Position numbers and translations under genes: made by a program. The notes under the pieces were generated by a model, which had not been told where the DNA came from, searched no databases, and was given only the letters and a program-made list of their open reading frames with translations. Shown piece by piece: positions 33,485 through 41,253 of a stretch of DNA of 41,866 bases. Position 1 is the stretch's first letter, and every line of letters begins with the position of its first letter. This stretch comes from Halomonas organivorans (GTDB lineage Bacteria; Pseudomonadota; Gammaproteobacteria; Pseudomonadales; Halomonadaceae), in the NCBI RefSeq assembly GCF_014192055.1, contig NZ_JACHXM010000031.1:1-41866 (forward strand). The letters run 5' to 3'.

Positions 33485-33747
33485 ACATTGCGTTGAAGAT
33501 CAGCCTGACATTGGTGATGACGGCCCTGGTGCTCAACGCCTACCGCTTGACGGTAGGGCCCAGTCTCCCCGATCGCATCCTGGCGCTGGACACCATGTAC
33601 GTGAACTCCATCGCGCTGATCGTGCTGCTCGGCCTGTGGCTCAATACCAAGACCTACTTCGAGGCGGCGGTGCTGATCGCCATGCTCGGTTTCATCGGCA
33701 CCGTCGCGGTCTGCAAGTACCTGCTGCGCGGCGATATCATCGAATAG
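33478..33747 (+). CDS. mrpF: Mrp antiporter subunit F, operon 2
   Basis: An 89-aa, three-helix MrpF with the VGPSLPDRILALDTMYVN block; the key Asp is residue 32. It starts within the mrpE 3' end and is followed 12 bp later by mrpG, whose GGAGG lies in the gap. Confidence 0.94.
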   Translation: MLDIALKISLTLVMTALVLNAYRLTVGPSLPDRILALDTMYVNSIALIVLLGLWLNTKTYFEAAVLIAMLGFIGTVAVCKYLLRGDIIE

Positions 33748-33759
33748 GAGGCGATCGGC

Positions 33760-34188
33760 ATGACGTTCTACGTGATTCTCGAGGGAGTCATCTCCCTGTT
33801 CCTGATCGCCGGCGGCGCCTTTGCCTTCATTGGATCTCTGGGCATGGCCCACCTGCGGGACTTCTACATGCGCCTGCACGGACCGACGAAAGCCACCACC
33901 ATGGGTATCGGCTGCATCCTGGTCGGCTCGATGTGCTATTTCGGCATTGCCGACAACGAGCCGGTGATCCAGGAAGTATTGATCGCCCTGTTCCTGTTCA
34001 TCACCGCGCCGGTGAGCGCCCACCTGCTGGCCAAGACCGGACTGCACCTGCGACTCGAGTACATCAACAAGACTCGCGGCCGCCCCGTCGAGCTGCACAA
34101 GGAGGAGATCGGCGAAACGCCAGTTCCGCATGGCACCCCCGAGGAGCGCGCGCCCATCACTCTCGAGAAACGCTCGTCACGTCACTAG
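33760..34188 (+). CDS. mrpG: Mrp antiporter subunit G, operon 2
   Basis: A 142-aa MrpG. LGMAHLRDFYMRLHGPTKAT corresponds to the operon 1 block but differs in several positions, and the hydrophilic C-terminal tail (from about residue 95) is Lys/Glu-rich. Last gene of the plus operon; it converges on hemH. Confidence 0.93.
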   Translation: MTFYVILEGVISLFLIAGGAFAFIGSLGMAHLRDFYMRLHGPTKATTMGIGCILVGSMCYFGIADNEPVIQEVLIALFLFITAPVSAHLLAKTGLHLRLEYINKTRGRPVELHKEEIGETPVPHGTPEERAPITLEKRSSRH

Positions 34189-34220
34189 ACGCGGCGTGAG
34201 TCGGTAGGCACGACACTCGC

Positions 34221-34240
34221 TGGCGGCCCTTGAGCCGCCA
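34221..34240. terminator. Hairpin between mrpG (operon 2) and hemH
   Basis: TGGCGGC-CCTTGA-GCCGCCA is a perfect 7-bp stem with a 6-nt loop between convergent genes. No strong T-run follows on either strand, so it is only a candidate bidirectional terminator. Confidence 0.3.
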
Positions 34241-34269
34241 TCCCTTCGTCACACCTTTGAAACGGGGCA

Positions 34270-35355
34270 CTAGAGCCAGCCCGCCAGCTCCTGGCGGGCG
34301 ATGGCTTCCAACGCCGCGACGTGGTCGTCGCGGGCATTCAGGCAGGGCACATAGGTGAAGGTCTCGCCGCCGGCCGCCAGGAAGGCATCGCGGATCTCCT
34401 GCTGGATCTCCTCCAGGGTCTCGACGCAGTCGGCGGCGAAGGCCGGCGAGATCACCGCGATGTGCCGGCGCCCCTCCCGGGCCAGGGCGGCGACTCGCTC
34501 GACGGTGGCCGGCCCCACCCACTCCTCGGGCCCGAATTTCGACTGGAAGGTGGTCTCGATGGCCTCGTCCGACATCCCCAGCGCCTCCTGGAGCAGGCGC
34601 GTGGTCTGGCGGCAATGGCAATAGTAGGGATCTCCCGCATCGAGATAGCGCTTGGGCACGCCATGATACGACGCCACCAGGACCTCCGGTGCTGTCTGGG
34701 CAGCCTCGTAGGCTTCTCGAACCGAGCCGGCCAGCGCCTCGAGATAGTCCGGATGTCGGTAATAGGCAGGCACCGTGCGCACCGAGGGCTGCCACTTGAG
34801 CGTCATCAGGGTACGGAAGACCTGATCGCAGGCGGTGGCGGTCGTCGGCGAACCATACTGGGGATAGAGCGGGAAGAACAGGATTCGCTCACACCCCCGG
34901 GCCTGCAGCCGGCGCAGCACGCTATCGGTGGAAGGGTTGCCGTAGCGCATGCAGAAATCCACTTCGACCCGATCCCCGAAGGCCGATTCGAGCCGGGTCG
35001 CCAGCTTGGCGGTCTGTTCGCGGGTGATGGTCAGCAGAGGACTCTCATCGAGCCCCTGATTCCAGATACTGCGGTAGGCCTTGCCCGAGACGAAGGGGCG
35101 CCGGATCAGGATCACCAGCTGCAGCAGCGGCTGCCAAAGCCAGCGCGGGTAGTCCACCACTCTGCGGTCGGAGAGAAACTCACCGAGATAACGCCGCATC
35201 GACCAGTAGTCGGTGGCGTCCGGGGTCCCGAGGTTGGCCAGCACCACACCTACCTTACCCTCGGGCAGTGCAGGATGCCCTCGCGGCGCATGGCCAAGCC
35301 GGCCCTCGCCCGGGGCGACCAGTGCGGAATCGGAAGAGTGCTTGAAGACGGCCAT
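34270..35355 (-). CDS. hemH: Ferrochelatase HemH
   Basis: A 361-aa enzyme that inserts Fe2+ into protoporphyrin IX, the last step of heme synthesis. GVVLANLGTPDATDYWSMRR is the family head; the active-site block is ASYHGVPKRYLDAGDPYYCH with the metal-binding His, and CVETLEEIQQE holds the conserved Glu. It has a 30-residue leader before the conserved head. ATG at 35355 was chosen over longer starts because GGGGA lies upstream. Loss of HemH makes cells light-sensitive through protoporphyrin, which fits its divergent pairing with a photolyase. Confidence 0.95.
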   Translation of the reverse strand: MAVFKHSSDSALVAPGEGRLGHAPRGHPALPEGKVGVVLANLGTPDATDYWSMRRYLGEFLSDRRVVDYPRWLWQPLLQLVILIRRPFVSGKAYRSIWNQGLDESPLLTITREQTAKLATRLESAFGDRVEVDFCMRYGNPSTDSVLRRLQARGCERILFFPLYPQYGSPTTATACDQVFRTLMTLKWQPSVRTVPAYYRHPDYLEALAGSVREAYEAAQTAPEVLVASYHGVPKRYLDAGDPYYCHCRQTTRLLQEALGMSDEAIETTFQSKFGPEEWVGPATVERVAALAREGRRHIAVISPAFAADCVETLEEIQQEIRDAFLAAGGETFTYVPCLNARDDHVAALEAIARQELAGWL

Positions 35356-35431
35356 GACGCGCTTTCCCCGTGATCGGCGTGAGTCGGATGATCCAGCCCT
35401 TAGCCTATCATCCCGGGCAAGCACGCGGAAT

Positions 35432-35462
35432 ATAGTTATACTATCAGCTCCATTTGTATAAT
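35432..35462. promoter_or_regulatory. AT-rich divergent promoter region of hemH and the Fe-S photolyase
   Basis: ATAGT-TAT-ACTAT (35432-35444) is a perfect inverted repeat. On the plus strand TATAAT at 35457-35462 is a good -10 for the photolyase gene, with GTTATA (35435-35440) 16 bp upstream as a poor -35. Read on the minus strand, the same 35435-35440 is TATAAC, a possible hemH -10. The two promoters would then overlap at the inverted repeat, suggesting a shared regulator (inference). Confidence 0.45.
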
Positions 35463-35474
35463 TCTTGGTGAAAC

Positions 35475-37055
35475 ATGTCGTGTCCCCTGATCCTGGTGCT
35501 CGGCGACCAGCTCAGCCACAGCCTGTCGAGCCTGCGCGATGCCCCTGACGGGGCCGTCGTGGCCCTGTGCGAGGTGGCCGAAGAAGGCCGCTACGTGCCC
35601 CATCACCCGCAGAAGATCGCGCTGATCCTCGCCGCCATGCGCCATTTCGCCGGGGAACTTCGAGCCAAGGGCTGGCGGGTCCATTACAGTGCCCTGGATG
35701 CTCCCGACAACGTCCAGACGCTGATCGGCGAGGCCGAACGTCTCGCCGCACTCTACGGCTGCGATGAGGTTCGCGTCACACGTCCCGGAGAGTGGCGGCT
35801 GTGGCAGGCGATGCAAGAGCGTCGTGACGCCGCCCTGCCCTGGCGCCTCGTGGAGGACGATCGCTTCTACGTCACGCCGGACGCGTTCGCCGACTGGGCC
35901 AGGGGACGCAGCACGCTGCGCCTGGAGGGCTTCTACCGCGAGATGCGCCGCCACACCGGCCTGCTGATGGAGGGGGACTCACCTCTTGGAGGCCGCTGGA
36001 ACTTCGACCACGACAACCGCGAGCCGCTGCCCGAGCATCTCGAGGCGCCGGAGCCGCCATGCCACCGCCGGGATGCCACCACCCGTGAAGTACTGGTCCT
36101 GGTCGCCGAGCATTTCGGCGACCATTTCGGCGCTCTCGAGGGGTTCCACTGGCCGGTGACACGCCGCCAGTCGCTGGTCGACCTGCGCCACTTCATCGCC
36201 AACCTGCTGCCCCACTTCGGTCGCTACCAGGACGCCATCAGCGACGACCAGCCCTTCCTGTTCCACTCGCGCCTTTCTGCCGCCCTGAATCTCGGGCTCC
36301 TCGCTCCCCAGGAGGTATGCGCCGCCGTGGAAGCGGCCTATCAGGACGGCAAGGCACCGCTGAACGCAGCGGAGGGGTTCATTCGCCAGATCCTCGGCTG
36401 GCGAGAGTATGTGCGCGGCCTCTACTGGACGCGCATGCCGTCCTACAAGCGCGCCAATTACCTCGACGGACAGCGCGGCCTGCCCGATTTCTACTGGAGC
36501 GGTGACACGGAGCTGCGCTGCCTGAAACGGGCCATCGAGATGACCCGCGACAACGCCTATGCCCATCACATCCAGCGGCTGATGGTGACCGGCAATTTTG
36601 CGCTGCTGTGCGACGTGGCCCCCGCGGCGCTGTGCGACTGGTACCTGGCGGTCTATGCCGACGCCTGCGAATGGGTGGAACTGCCCAATACCCTGGGCAT
36701 GGTACTGCACGGCGATGGCGGCCTGATGGGCTCCAAGCCCTACTGTGCTTCGGGAAAGTACCTCGACCGCATGTCGGACCACTGCCAGCGCTGCCGCTAT
36801 GATCCCAAGCGGTCCACCGAGGAGAATGCCTGCCCCCTCAACAGCCTTTATTGGCGCTTCATCGAACGCCACGCCGATCGCCTGGCCGACAACCCACGCA
36901 TGAAACCCATCCTGGGTAACCTGGCTCGCATGTCCGATGCCCGGCGAACGGCACTGAGAAAGCGAGCCGAGGCCTTCCTCGCTACACTCGACACCGAACC
37001 GGCCTACGGCCAGGGAGCACACAGCGCAGGCTACGAGGCTGCAGAAAGCGACTGA
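35475..37055 (+). CDS. Fe-S cryptochrome/photolyase (bacterial (6-4) photolyase, PhrB type)
   Basis: A 526-aa member of the deoxyribodipyrimidine photolyase-related (FeS-BCP) family. It starts with LILVLGDQLSHSLSSL, has the FAD-domain block ILGWREYVRGLYW and the histidine-bearing NAYAHHIQRLMVTGNF. Cysteines C349, C437, C440 and C453 fall at the spacing of the four [4Fe-4S] ligands of Agrobacterium PhrB (350, 438, 441, 454). The family repairs (6-4) photoproducts in blue light. The ribosome site is weak (TTGGTGA). It differs fully from the DASH protein elsewhere in the window. Confidence 0.92.
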   Translation: MSCPLILVLGDQLSHSLSSLRDAPDGAVVALCEVAEEGRYVPHHPQKIALILAAMRHFAGELRAKGWRVHYSALDAPDNVQTLIGEAERLAALYGCDEVRVTRPGEWRLWQAMQERRDAALPWRLVEDDRFYVTPDAFADWARGRSTLRLEGFYREMRRHTGLLMEGDSPLGGRWNFDHDNREPLPEHLEAPEPPCHRRDATTREVLVLVAEHFGDHFGALEGFHWPVTRRQSLVDLRHFIANLLPHFGRYQDAISDDQPFLFHSRLSAALNLGLLAPQEVCAAVEAAYQDGKAPLNAAEGFIRQILGWREYVRGLYWTRMPSYKRANYLDGQRGLPDFYWSGDTELRCLKRAIEMTRDNAYAHHIQRLMVTGNFALLCDVAPAALCDWYLAVYADACEWVELPNTLGMVLHGDGGLMGSKPYCASGKYLDRMSDHCQRCRYDPKRSTEENACPLNSLYWRFIERHADRLADNPRMKPILGNLARMSDARRTALRKRAEAFLATLDTEPAYGQGAHSAGYEAAESD

Positions 37056-37184
37056 GGCAAGAGGCGGAGTCATGGTCCGCCAATATAAGGAGGGAAGGAA
37101 AGCGAAGGCCGCACGAGCGCCTGGGTGGGGCAGTCAGCGTTCAAGGCCGCCTTGAGAAGGCGGACGAAGTAGCGCGGATGAAAC

Positions 37185-37487
37185 CTAGAAGACCAGCGGC
37201 ATGCGTGAAGCCAGCGGGTCACGATAGTGGGTGTCGCGGCCGATCACCTCGTCGTGTGGCACCTGCTGGACCAGATAGGCCCGATGAATGCCGGCCCGCT
37301 TGAGTTCCAGGTAGACGTCGTCGAGGGCGCGAAACAGCATCGGCTTGCCGCTGCGGGTCAACATGTGGCGTCGTCCCTCCACGTCCTCGAGTTCGACCTG
37401 GTAGCAATGGCTGCCGGCATGGCCGATCACGCGGATCTCGAAGTTGTCGTGCTGGGCCACGAAGGCCTTGAGGTCGTTGAAGTCCAT
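37185..37487 (-). CDS. Small protein of the DUF6482 type (function unknown)
   Basis: A 100-aa soluble protein. It begins MDFNDLKAFVAQHDN and contains YQVELEDVEGRRHMLTRSGK followed by AYLVQQVPHDEV; by eye it resembles small proteins of halomonads and pseudomonads placed in DUF6482, but I am not certain. ATG at 37487 has GGAGGG 5 nt upstream, better than the in-frame ATG at 37526. Acidic and basic residues alternate, and there is no signal peptide or membrane segment. Confidence 0.7.
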   Translation of the reverse strand: MDFNDLKAFVAQHDNFEIRVIGHAGSHCYQVELEDVEGRRHMLTRSGKPMLFRALDDVYLELKRAGIHRAYLVQQVPHDEVIGRDTHYRDPLASRMPLVF

Positions 37488-37616
37488 GGGTCCCTCCATC
37501 TCGGGATCACTGGGTGGATCGGGCACAGCCTGACGCTGCCCGATGACACTCGGATGACGAATCCGTGTCGACCGTATGACCGATGAAGGAGCCCCTGGGT
37601 TCCTTGCGTTCGAGAG

Positions 37617-37910
37617 CTACTGGTAGTCGGAGGGATCGATCGCCTTGCCCAGGGAGTTGCGATCGACCCACTTGCCGGCCTTGGTTTCCTTGTAGCGAAA
37701 CACCACGCGATCGCCGATCGCCACCGGCAACTCGGCATCTTCAGTCTGATAGCTGTAGTTCTCGCCATCCACCACCAGTTGATAGCGATAGAGGTCCGGC
37801 ATGCCCAACCACTCCTTGAACGGACCTTCCCGCTCCGCGGACTGCAACTCGCCGCGTGCCTCGAGTTTCGGGGTGCGCCGCCGATTACCGCGCCGAAATC
37901 CGCCTGCCAT
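37617..37910 (-). CDS. Hypothetical small protein with basic N-terminus
   Basis: A 97-aa protein I do not recognise. The first 15 residues are very basic (RRGNRRRTPK); the rest is a compact domain including LYRYQLVVDGENYSYQTEDA and the following VAIGDRVVFRYKETKAGKWV. GGAGGAG lies before the ATG at 37910, and a strong candidate promoter (37945-37972) precedes it, so the gene is very likely expressed on its own. The basic arm suggests nucleic-acid or ribosome contact, which is only a guess. Confidence 0.75.
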   Translation of the reverse strand: MAGGFRRGNRRRTPKLEARGELQSAEREGPFKEWLGMPDLYRYQLVVDGENYSYQTEDAELPVAIGDRVVFRYKETKAGKWVDRNSLGKAIDPSDYQ

Positions 37911-37944
37911 GGTGCTCCTCCAGTGTGCTGTTCAGGGGGATGGG

Positions 37945-37972
37945 ATTATACGGTGCCGACCGTCTCACTCAA
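37945..37972 (-). promoter_or_regulatory. Strong candidate promoter of the 97-aa hypothetical gene
   Basis: On the minus strand TTGAGT (37972-37967) and a perfect TATAAT (37950-37945) are 16 bp apart, giving a leader of about 28 nt before the ATG at 37910. It lies directly after the dnaB stop. Confidence 0.6.
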
Positions 37973-37976
37973 GGGG

Positions 37977-39365
37977 TCACTCGCCGAAGGCCTCGCCGTA
38001 GCTGTCAGGCGCCAGATCCTCGAAGCGGGTGTACTTGCCGATGAAGGCCATATGCACCGTGCCGATGGGGCCGTTACGCTGCTTGCCGATGATGAATTCG
38101 GCCAGCCCCTGATTGTCGGGGTTATCCGGATTGTAGACCTCGTCACGATAGACGAAACCGATCAGGTCGGCGTCCTGCTCGATGGCCCCGGATTCCCGCA
38201 GATCCGACATCACCGGGCGCTTGTTGGGTCGCTGCTCCAGCGAGCGGTTGAGCTGCGACAGCGCCACCACCGGACAGCCGAACTCCTTGGCCAGGCCCTT
38301 CAGGGAGCGCGAGATCTCCGAGATCTCGCCGGTGCGGTTCTCGGAGAAGCCTGGGATCTGCATCAGCTGCAGGTAATCGATCATGATCAGCGCCAGGTTG
38401 CCGTGCTCGCGCACGACCCGACGAATACGCGAGCGCATCTCGTTGGGCGACAGCGCCGCGGTGTCATCGATGAACAGCTGCTTGTCCTTGAGCAGGTTGA
38501 CCGCCGAAGTCAGCCGCGGCCAGTCCTCGTCCTCGAGCTGGCCGGTCCTCACTCGGGTCTGGTCGATGCGCCCCAGCGAGGAGAGCATGCGCAGCATGAT
38601 CGACTCGCCGGGCATCTCCATGGAGAACACCATCACCGGCTTGTCGCTGGAGATCACCGCATGCTCCACCAGGTTCATGGCGAAGGTGGTCTTGCCCATG
38701 GAGGGGCGCCCGGCGACGATCACCAGGTCCGAGGGCTGCAGGCCGGAGGTCATGTCGTCCAGGTCGCGGAAGCCGGTCGACAGGCCGGTCATCTCACCCT
38801 GCATGTTGAACATCTCGTCGATGCGATCCACTGCCTTGGCCAGCAGATCGCTCATGCCGACGGGCCCGCCCTCCTTGGGGCGCTCCTCGCTGATCTGGAA
38901 CACCAGACGCTCGGCCTCGTTGACCAGCTCGTCGGCCGGTCGCCCCTGGGGCGCAAAGGCGCTCTCGGCGACCTGGTTGGCGGCATGGATCAGCTTGCGC
39001 AGCGTGGCCCGCTCGCGAACGATGTCGGCGTAGGCGCGGATATTGCTGGCCGACGGCGTATTGCGGGCCAGCTCCGCCAGGGTCGCCAGGCCGCCGACGG
39101 TTTCCAGCTGATCGCGACCCTCGAGCGCCTCGGAGAGGGTCACCACATCCAATGGCTGGCCCTGTTCGGCCAGCGCGGTCATGACGTTGAAGATCAGCCG
39201 GTGTTCGTAGCGATAGAAGTCGCCCGCCACCAGGCGGTCGGCCACGCTGTCCCAGGCCTGATTGTCGAGCATCAGCCCACCGAGCACCGATTGCTCGGCT
39301 TCCAGCGAATGCGGCGGCACCTTCAGCGCCGCGGTCTCCTGGTCGAGCTCGAGGGGTTCATTCAT
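37977..39365 (-). CDS. dnaB: Replicative DNA helicase DnaB
   Basis: A 462-aa hexameric 5'-3' helicase of the replication fork. The N-terminal DnaG-interacting domain (PHSLEAEQSVLGGLMLDNQA) is followed by the RecA-like core: Walker A GRPSMGKTTFA, Walker B ALIMIDYLQLM, and SLKGLAKEFGCPVVALSQLN. No intein is present. ATG at 39365 is chosen from the family N-terminus; an in-frame GTG at 39377 would overlap the GGAGGTG ribosome site. It lies 302 bp after rplI behind a strong terminator, so it probably has its own promoter. Confidence 0.97.
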   Translation of the reverse strand: MNEPLELDQETAALKVPPHSLEAEQSVLGGLMLDNQAWDSVADRLVAGDFYRYEHRLIFNVMTALAEQGQPLDVVTLSEALEGRDQLETVGGLATLAELARNTPSASNIRAYADIVRERATLRKLIHAANQVAESAFAPQGRPADELVNEAERLVFQISEERPKEGGPVGMSDLLAKAVDRIDEMFNMQGEMTGLSTGFRDLDDMTSGLQPSDLVIVAGRPSMGKTTFAMNLVEHAVISSDKPVMVFSMEMPGESIMLRMLSSLGRIDQTRVRTGQLEDEDWPRLTSAVNLLKDKQLFIDDTAALSPNEMRSRIRRVVREHGNLALIMIDYLQLMQIPGFSENRTGEISEISRSLKGLAKEFGCPVVALSQLNRSLEQRPNKRPVMSDLRESGAIEQDADLIGFVYRDEVYNPDNPDNQGLAEFIIGKQRNGPIGTVHMAFIGKYTRFEDLAPDSYGEAFGE

Positions 39366-39482
39366 GGTGACAGGCACCTCCGCTATTCACCTGGCCATCA
39401 AGGACGATCGCCCTGATCCCTTTGATCATTGCCCAAGCCACGCCGGCAACAAGGTGTGAATCCGCTGGCGTGGCAAGGGCTC

Positions 39483-39558
39483 TCGACGGCATGATGGCCG
39501 TCGACGACATGTCCCTGTACCGCCATCGATTGCCCCGGCTGGCCGGGGCAATCGATGG
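39483..39558. repeat. Two palindromes in the rplI-dnaB spacer
   Basis: TCGACGGC-ATGATG-GCCGTCGA (39483-39504) is an 8-bp hairpin. 39523-39558 is a perfect 36-bp palindrome (17-nt arms beginning CCATCGATTGCCCC, 2-nt centre), unusually long for a chromosomal spacer. Neither is followed by a T-run. They precede dnaB by about 120-160 bp and could be a transcriptional or replication-linked structure, or a REP-like repeat. Confidence 0.6.
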
Positions 39559-39613
39559 ACCGGCACATTCTACCCGAAGGTAGCGCCAGGCCTAAGCCCG
39601 GAAACGGGGCAGC

Positions 39614-39647
39614 AAAAAGGGGCGCGAGGATTTCTCCTCGCGCCCCT
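39614..39647 (-). terminator. Rho-independent terminator after rplI
   Basis: On the minus strand AGGGGCGCGAGGA, GAAA loop, TCCTCGCGCCCCT (39647-39618) is a perfect 13-bp stem followed by TTTT (39617-39614). It starts 21 bp after the rplI stop and should end the rpsF-rpsR-rplI transcript. Confidence 0.9.
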
Positions 39648-39667
39648 GGCAGCCGGTGGGCTCGGGC

Positions 39668-40114
39668 TTATTCGGCCACGACCACCACGCGCACGGTCGC
39701 GTCGACTTCGGCGTGCAGGTGCAGCTCGATGTCGTACTCGCCGGTCTGGCGAATCGGACCTTCCGGCATGCGGACTTCGCTCTTGGCCACTTCGATACCG
39801 GCAGAGGAAATCGCGTCGGCCAGGTCACGCGGACCGATGGAACCGAACAGCTTGCCCTCGTCACCGGCCTTGGCGACCAGCGACAGCTCGATGTCGTTGA
39901 GCTGTTCGGCGCGAGCCTCGGCTTCGGCCTTGCGCTCGGCGGCCTCGGCCTCGAGCTCGGAGCGCTGGGCCTCGAAGGCCTCGATGTTGTCCTTGGTGGC
40001 CGGCACGGCGAGACCGTAGGGCACCAGGTAGTTGCGGCCATAACCGGGCTTGACGGTGACCTGGTCACCCAGACCGCCCAGCTTGCCAATCTTGTCGAGC
40101 AGAATGACTTCCAT
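39668..40114 (-). CDS. rplI: 50S ribosomal protein L9
   Basis: A 148-aa L9, normal length. MEVILLDKIGKLGGLGDQVT and VKPGYGRNYLVPYGLAVPAT form the N-terminal rRNA-binding domain, the central helix is rich in Ala/Glu (EAEAAERKAEAEARAEQL), and the C-terminal domain ends in RVVVVAE. It follows the membrane-protein gene by 15 bp. Confidence 0.97.
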   Translation of the reverse strand: MEVILLDKIGKLGGLGDQVTVKPGYGRNYLVPYGLAVPATKDNIEAFEAQRSELEAEAAERKAEAEARAEQLNDIELSLVAKAGDEGKLFGSIGPRDLADAISSAGIEVAKSEVRMPEGPIRQTGEYDIELHLHAEVDATVRVVVVAE

Positions 40115-40129
40115 CTCGTAAACCTCTTG

Positions 40130-40984
40130 TCAGTCGCTGCGGCCGAGCCGTGCGCGGAAGTCCGCGAACGAGTCGATCAGGGCCGCAAGCAGCACGATGA
40201 GAATCATGGGCCAGGTGGTGATCAGCAACACATAGAAGGCGACCAGCCACAGCCCGTTCATTCCCTTCAATCCGATGACACCATGTACCAGCGCGATGCC
40301 GGCCACCAGCAGCGGCACCCAGAGCATCAAGCCCAGGCCGGGCAACACCAGCACCGCACCGACGGCGAGAATCACCATCAGCACCAGCAGCTCGCGCGGC
40401 GCCAGGCGCAGGGCGTGGAACTCCTCGCGGAAGCCGCCCGGGTTATACAGCCCCGCCTGCCAGCTCCTGGCCAGGGCCAGGCAGGCCACCGCCGCCAGCA
40501 GCACCACCAGCCCGGTGACACCGCCGATCAGCAATTCGGCGAGGTGCTCGGTCTCGAGCCCCTGTCGCGCGAACTCGTCGAGCATCGAGGCGATCTCGGG
40601 CGAGCTCTGGCGGAGCTGTTCCAGCAGCGGGCCGGCCCCGCCCGGGGGCAGGAAGATCCCCAACTGGATCATCGCCGCCCCGGCAAGGGCGCCGACGATC
40701 AACGTCTCGCTCCAGCGCAGCCGGGCGCGCAGCACCACCGCCATCAGCGTGACCAGCAGGATGCAGGCCAGCGGAATGACGTCGCCCCGAGTCCACCACC
40801 ATCCCGCGGGCACGGCGGCGGCGACGATCACCGGCAGCGCCGGCGACAGGCCCCGACGCAGGGCGACCAGGCCGGCGATGGCGGCCCCCAGCCAGAACAG
40901 CCAGGGCACCAGGGTGGCGGCGGCCGCCCCGATGACCGACTGGGGCGTGCCGCGCATCATCCAGCGGGCAACGGGCAGCATCAC
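40130..40984 (-). CDS. DUF2232-like multi-spanning membrane protein
   Basis: A 284-aa membrane protein with about eight hydrophobic segments, including LPVIVAAAVPAGWWW, ELLIGGVTGLVVLLAAVACL and LLITTWPMILIVLLAALIDSF. It starts MMLPVARWMMRG and resembles the DUF2232 protein commonly found between rpsR and rplI in pseudomonads and halomonads. Its function is unknown. It lies 9 bp after rpsR and 15 bp before rplI, so it is within the ribosomal-protein operon. Confidence 0.8.
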   Translation of the reverse strand: MMLPVARWMMRGTPQSVIGAAAATLVPWLFWLGAAIAGLVALRRGLSPALPVIVAAAVPAGWWWTRGDVIPLACILLVTLMAVVLRARLRWSETLIVGALAGAAMIQLGIFLPPGGAGPLLEQLRQSSPEIASMLDEFARQGLETEHLAELLIGGVTGLVVLLAAVACLALARSWQAGLYNPGGFREEFHALRLAPRELLVLMVILAVGAVLVLPGLGLMLWVPLLVAGIALVHGVIGLKGMNGLWLVAFYVLLITTWPMILIVLLAALIDSFADFRARLGRSD

Positions 40985-40993
40985 GCCAGCGTC

Positions 40994-41221
40994 TTACTGG
41001 TGGCTATCGGTGTAGGGCAGCAGTGCCAGATAGCGTGCCCGCTTGATGGCGGTGGACAGCTGGCGCTGGTAACGGGCCTTGGTCCCGGTGATGCGGCTGG
41101 GAACGATCTTGCCGGTCTCGGTGATGTAGGCCTTGAGGGTGTCCAGATCCTTGTAATCGATCTGCTTCACGCCCTCGGCGGTGAAACGGCAGAACTTACG
41201 GCGACGGAAAAAGCGTGCCAT
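40994..41221 (-). CDS. rpsR: 30S ribosomal protein S18
   Basis: A 75-aa S18, full length. MARFFRRRKFCRFTAEGVKQ and the basic segment TGTKARYQRQLSTAIKRARY are invariant features. S18 pairs with S6, encoded just upstream. A GGAG is present before the ATG. Confidence 0.98.
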   Translation of the reverse strand: MARFFRRRKFCRFTAEGVKQIDYKDLDTLKAYITETGKIVPSRITGTKARYQRQLSTAIKRARYLALLPYTDSHQ

Positions 41222-41253
41222 GGGGAAGACTCCTTAGACGTGCGATGTGTGGC

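Noticed and set aside
22304..34188. Respiratory complex I (NuoL/M/N/K-like proteins)
   Set aside because: The NuoL/M/N/K-like subunits occur together with MrpB, E, F and G, and no peripheral-arm or quinone-site subunits are present, so these are Mrp antiporters.
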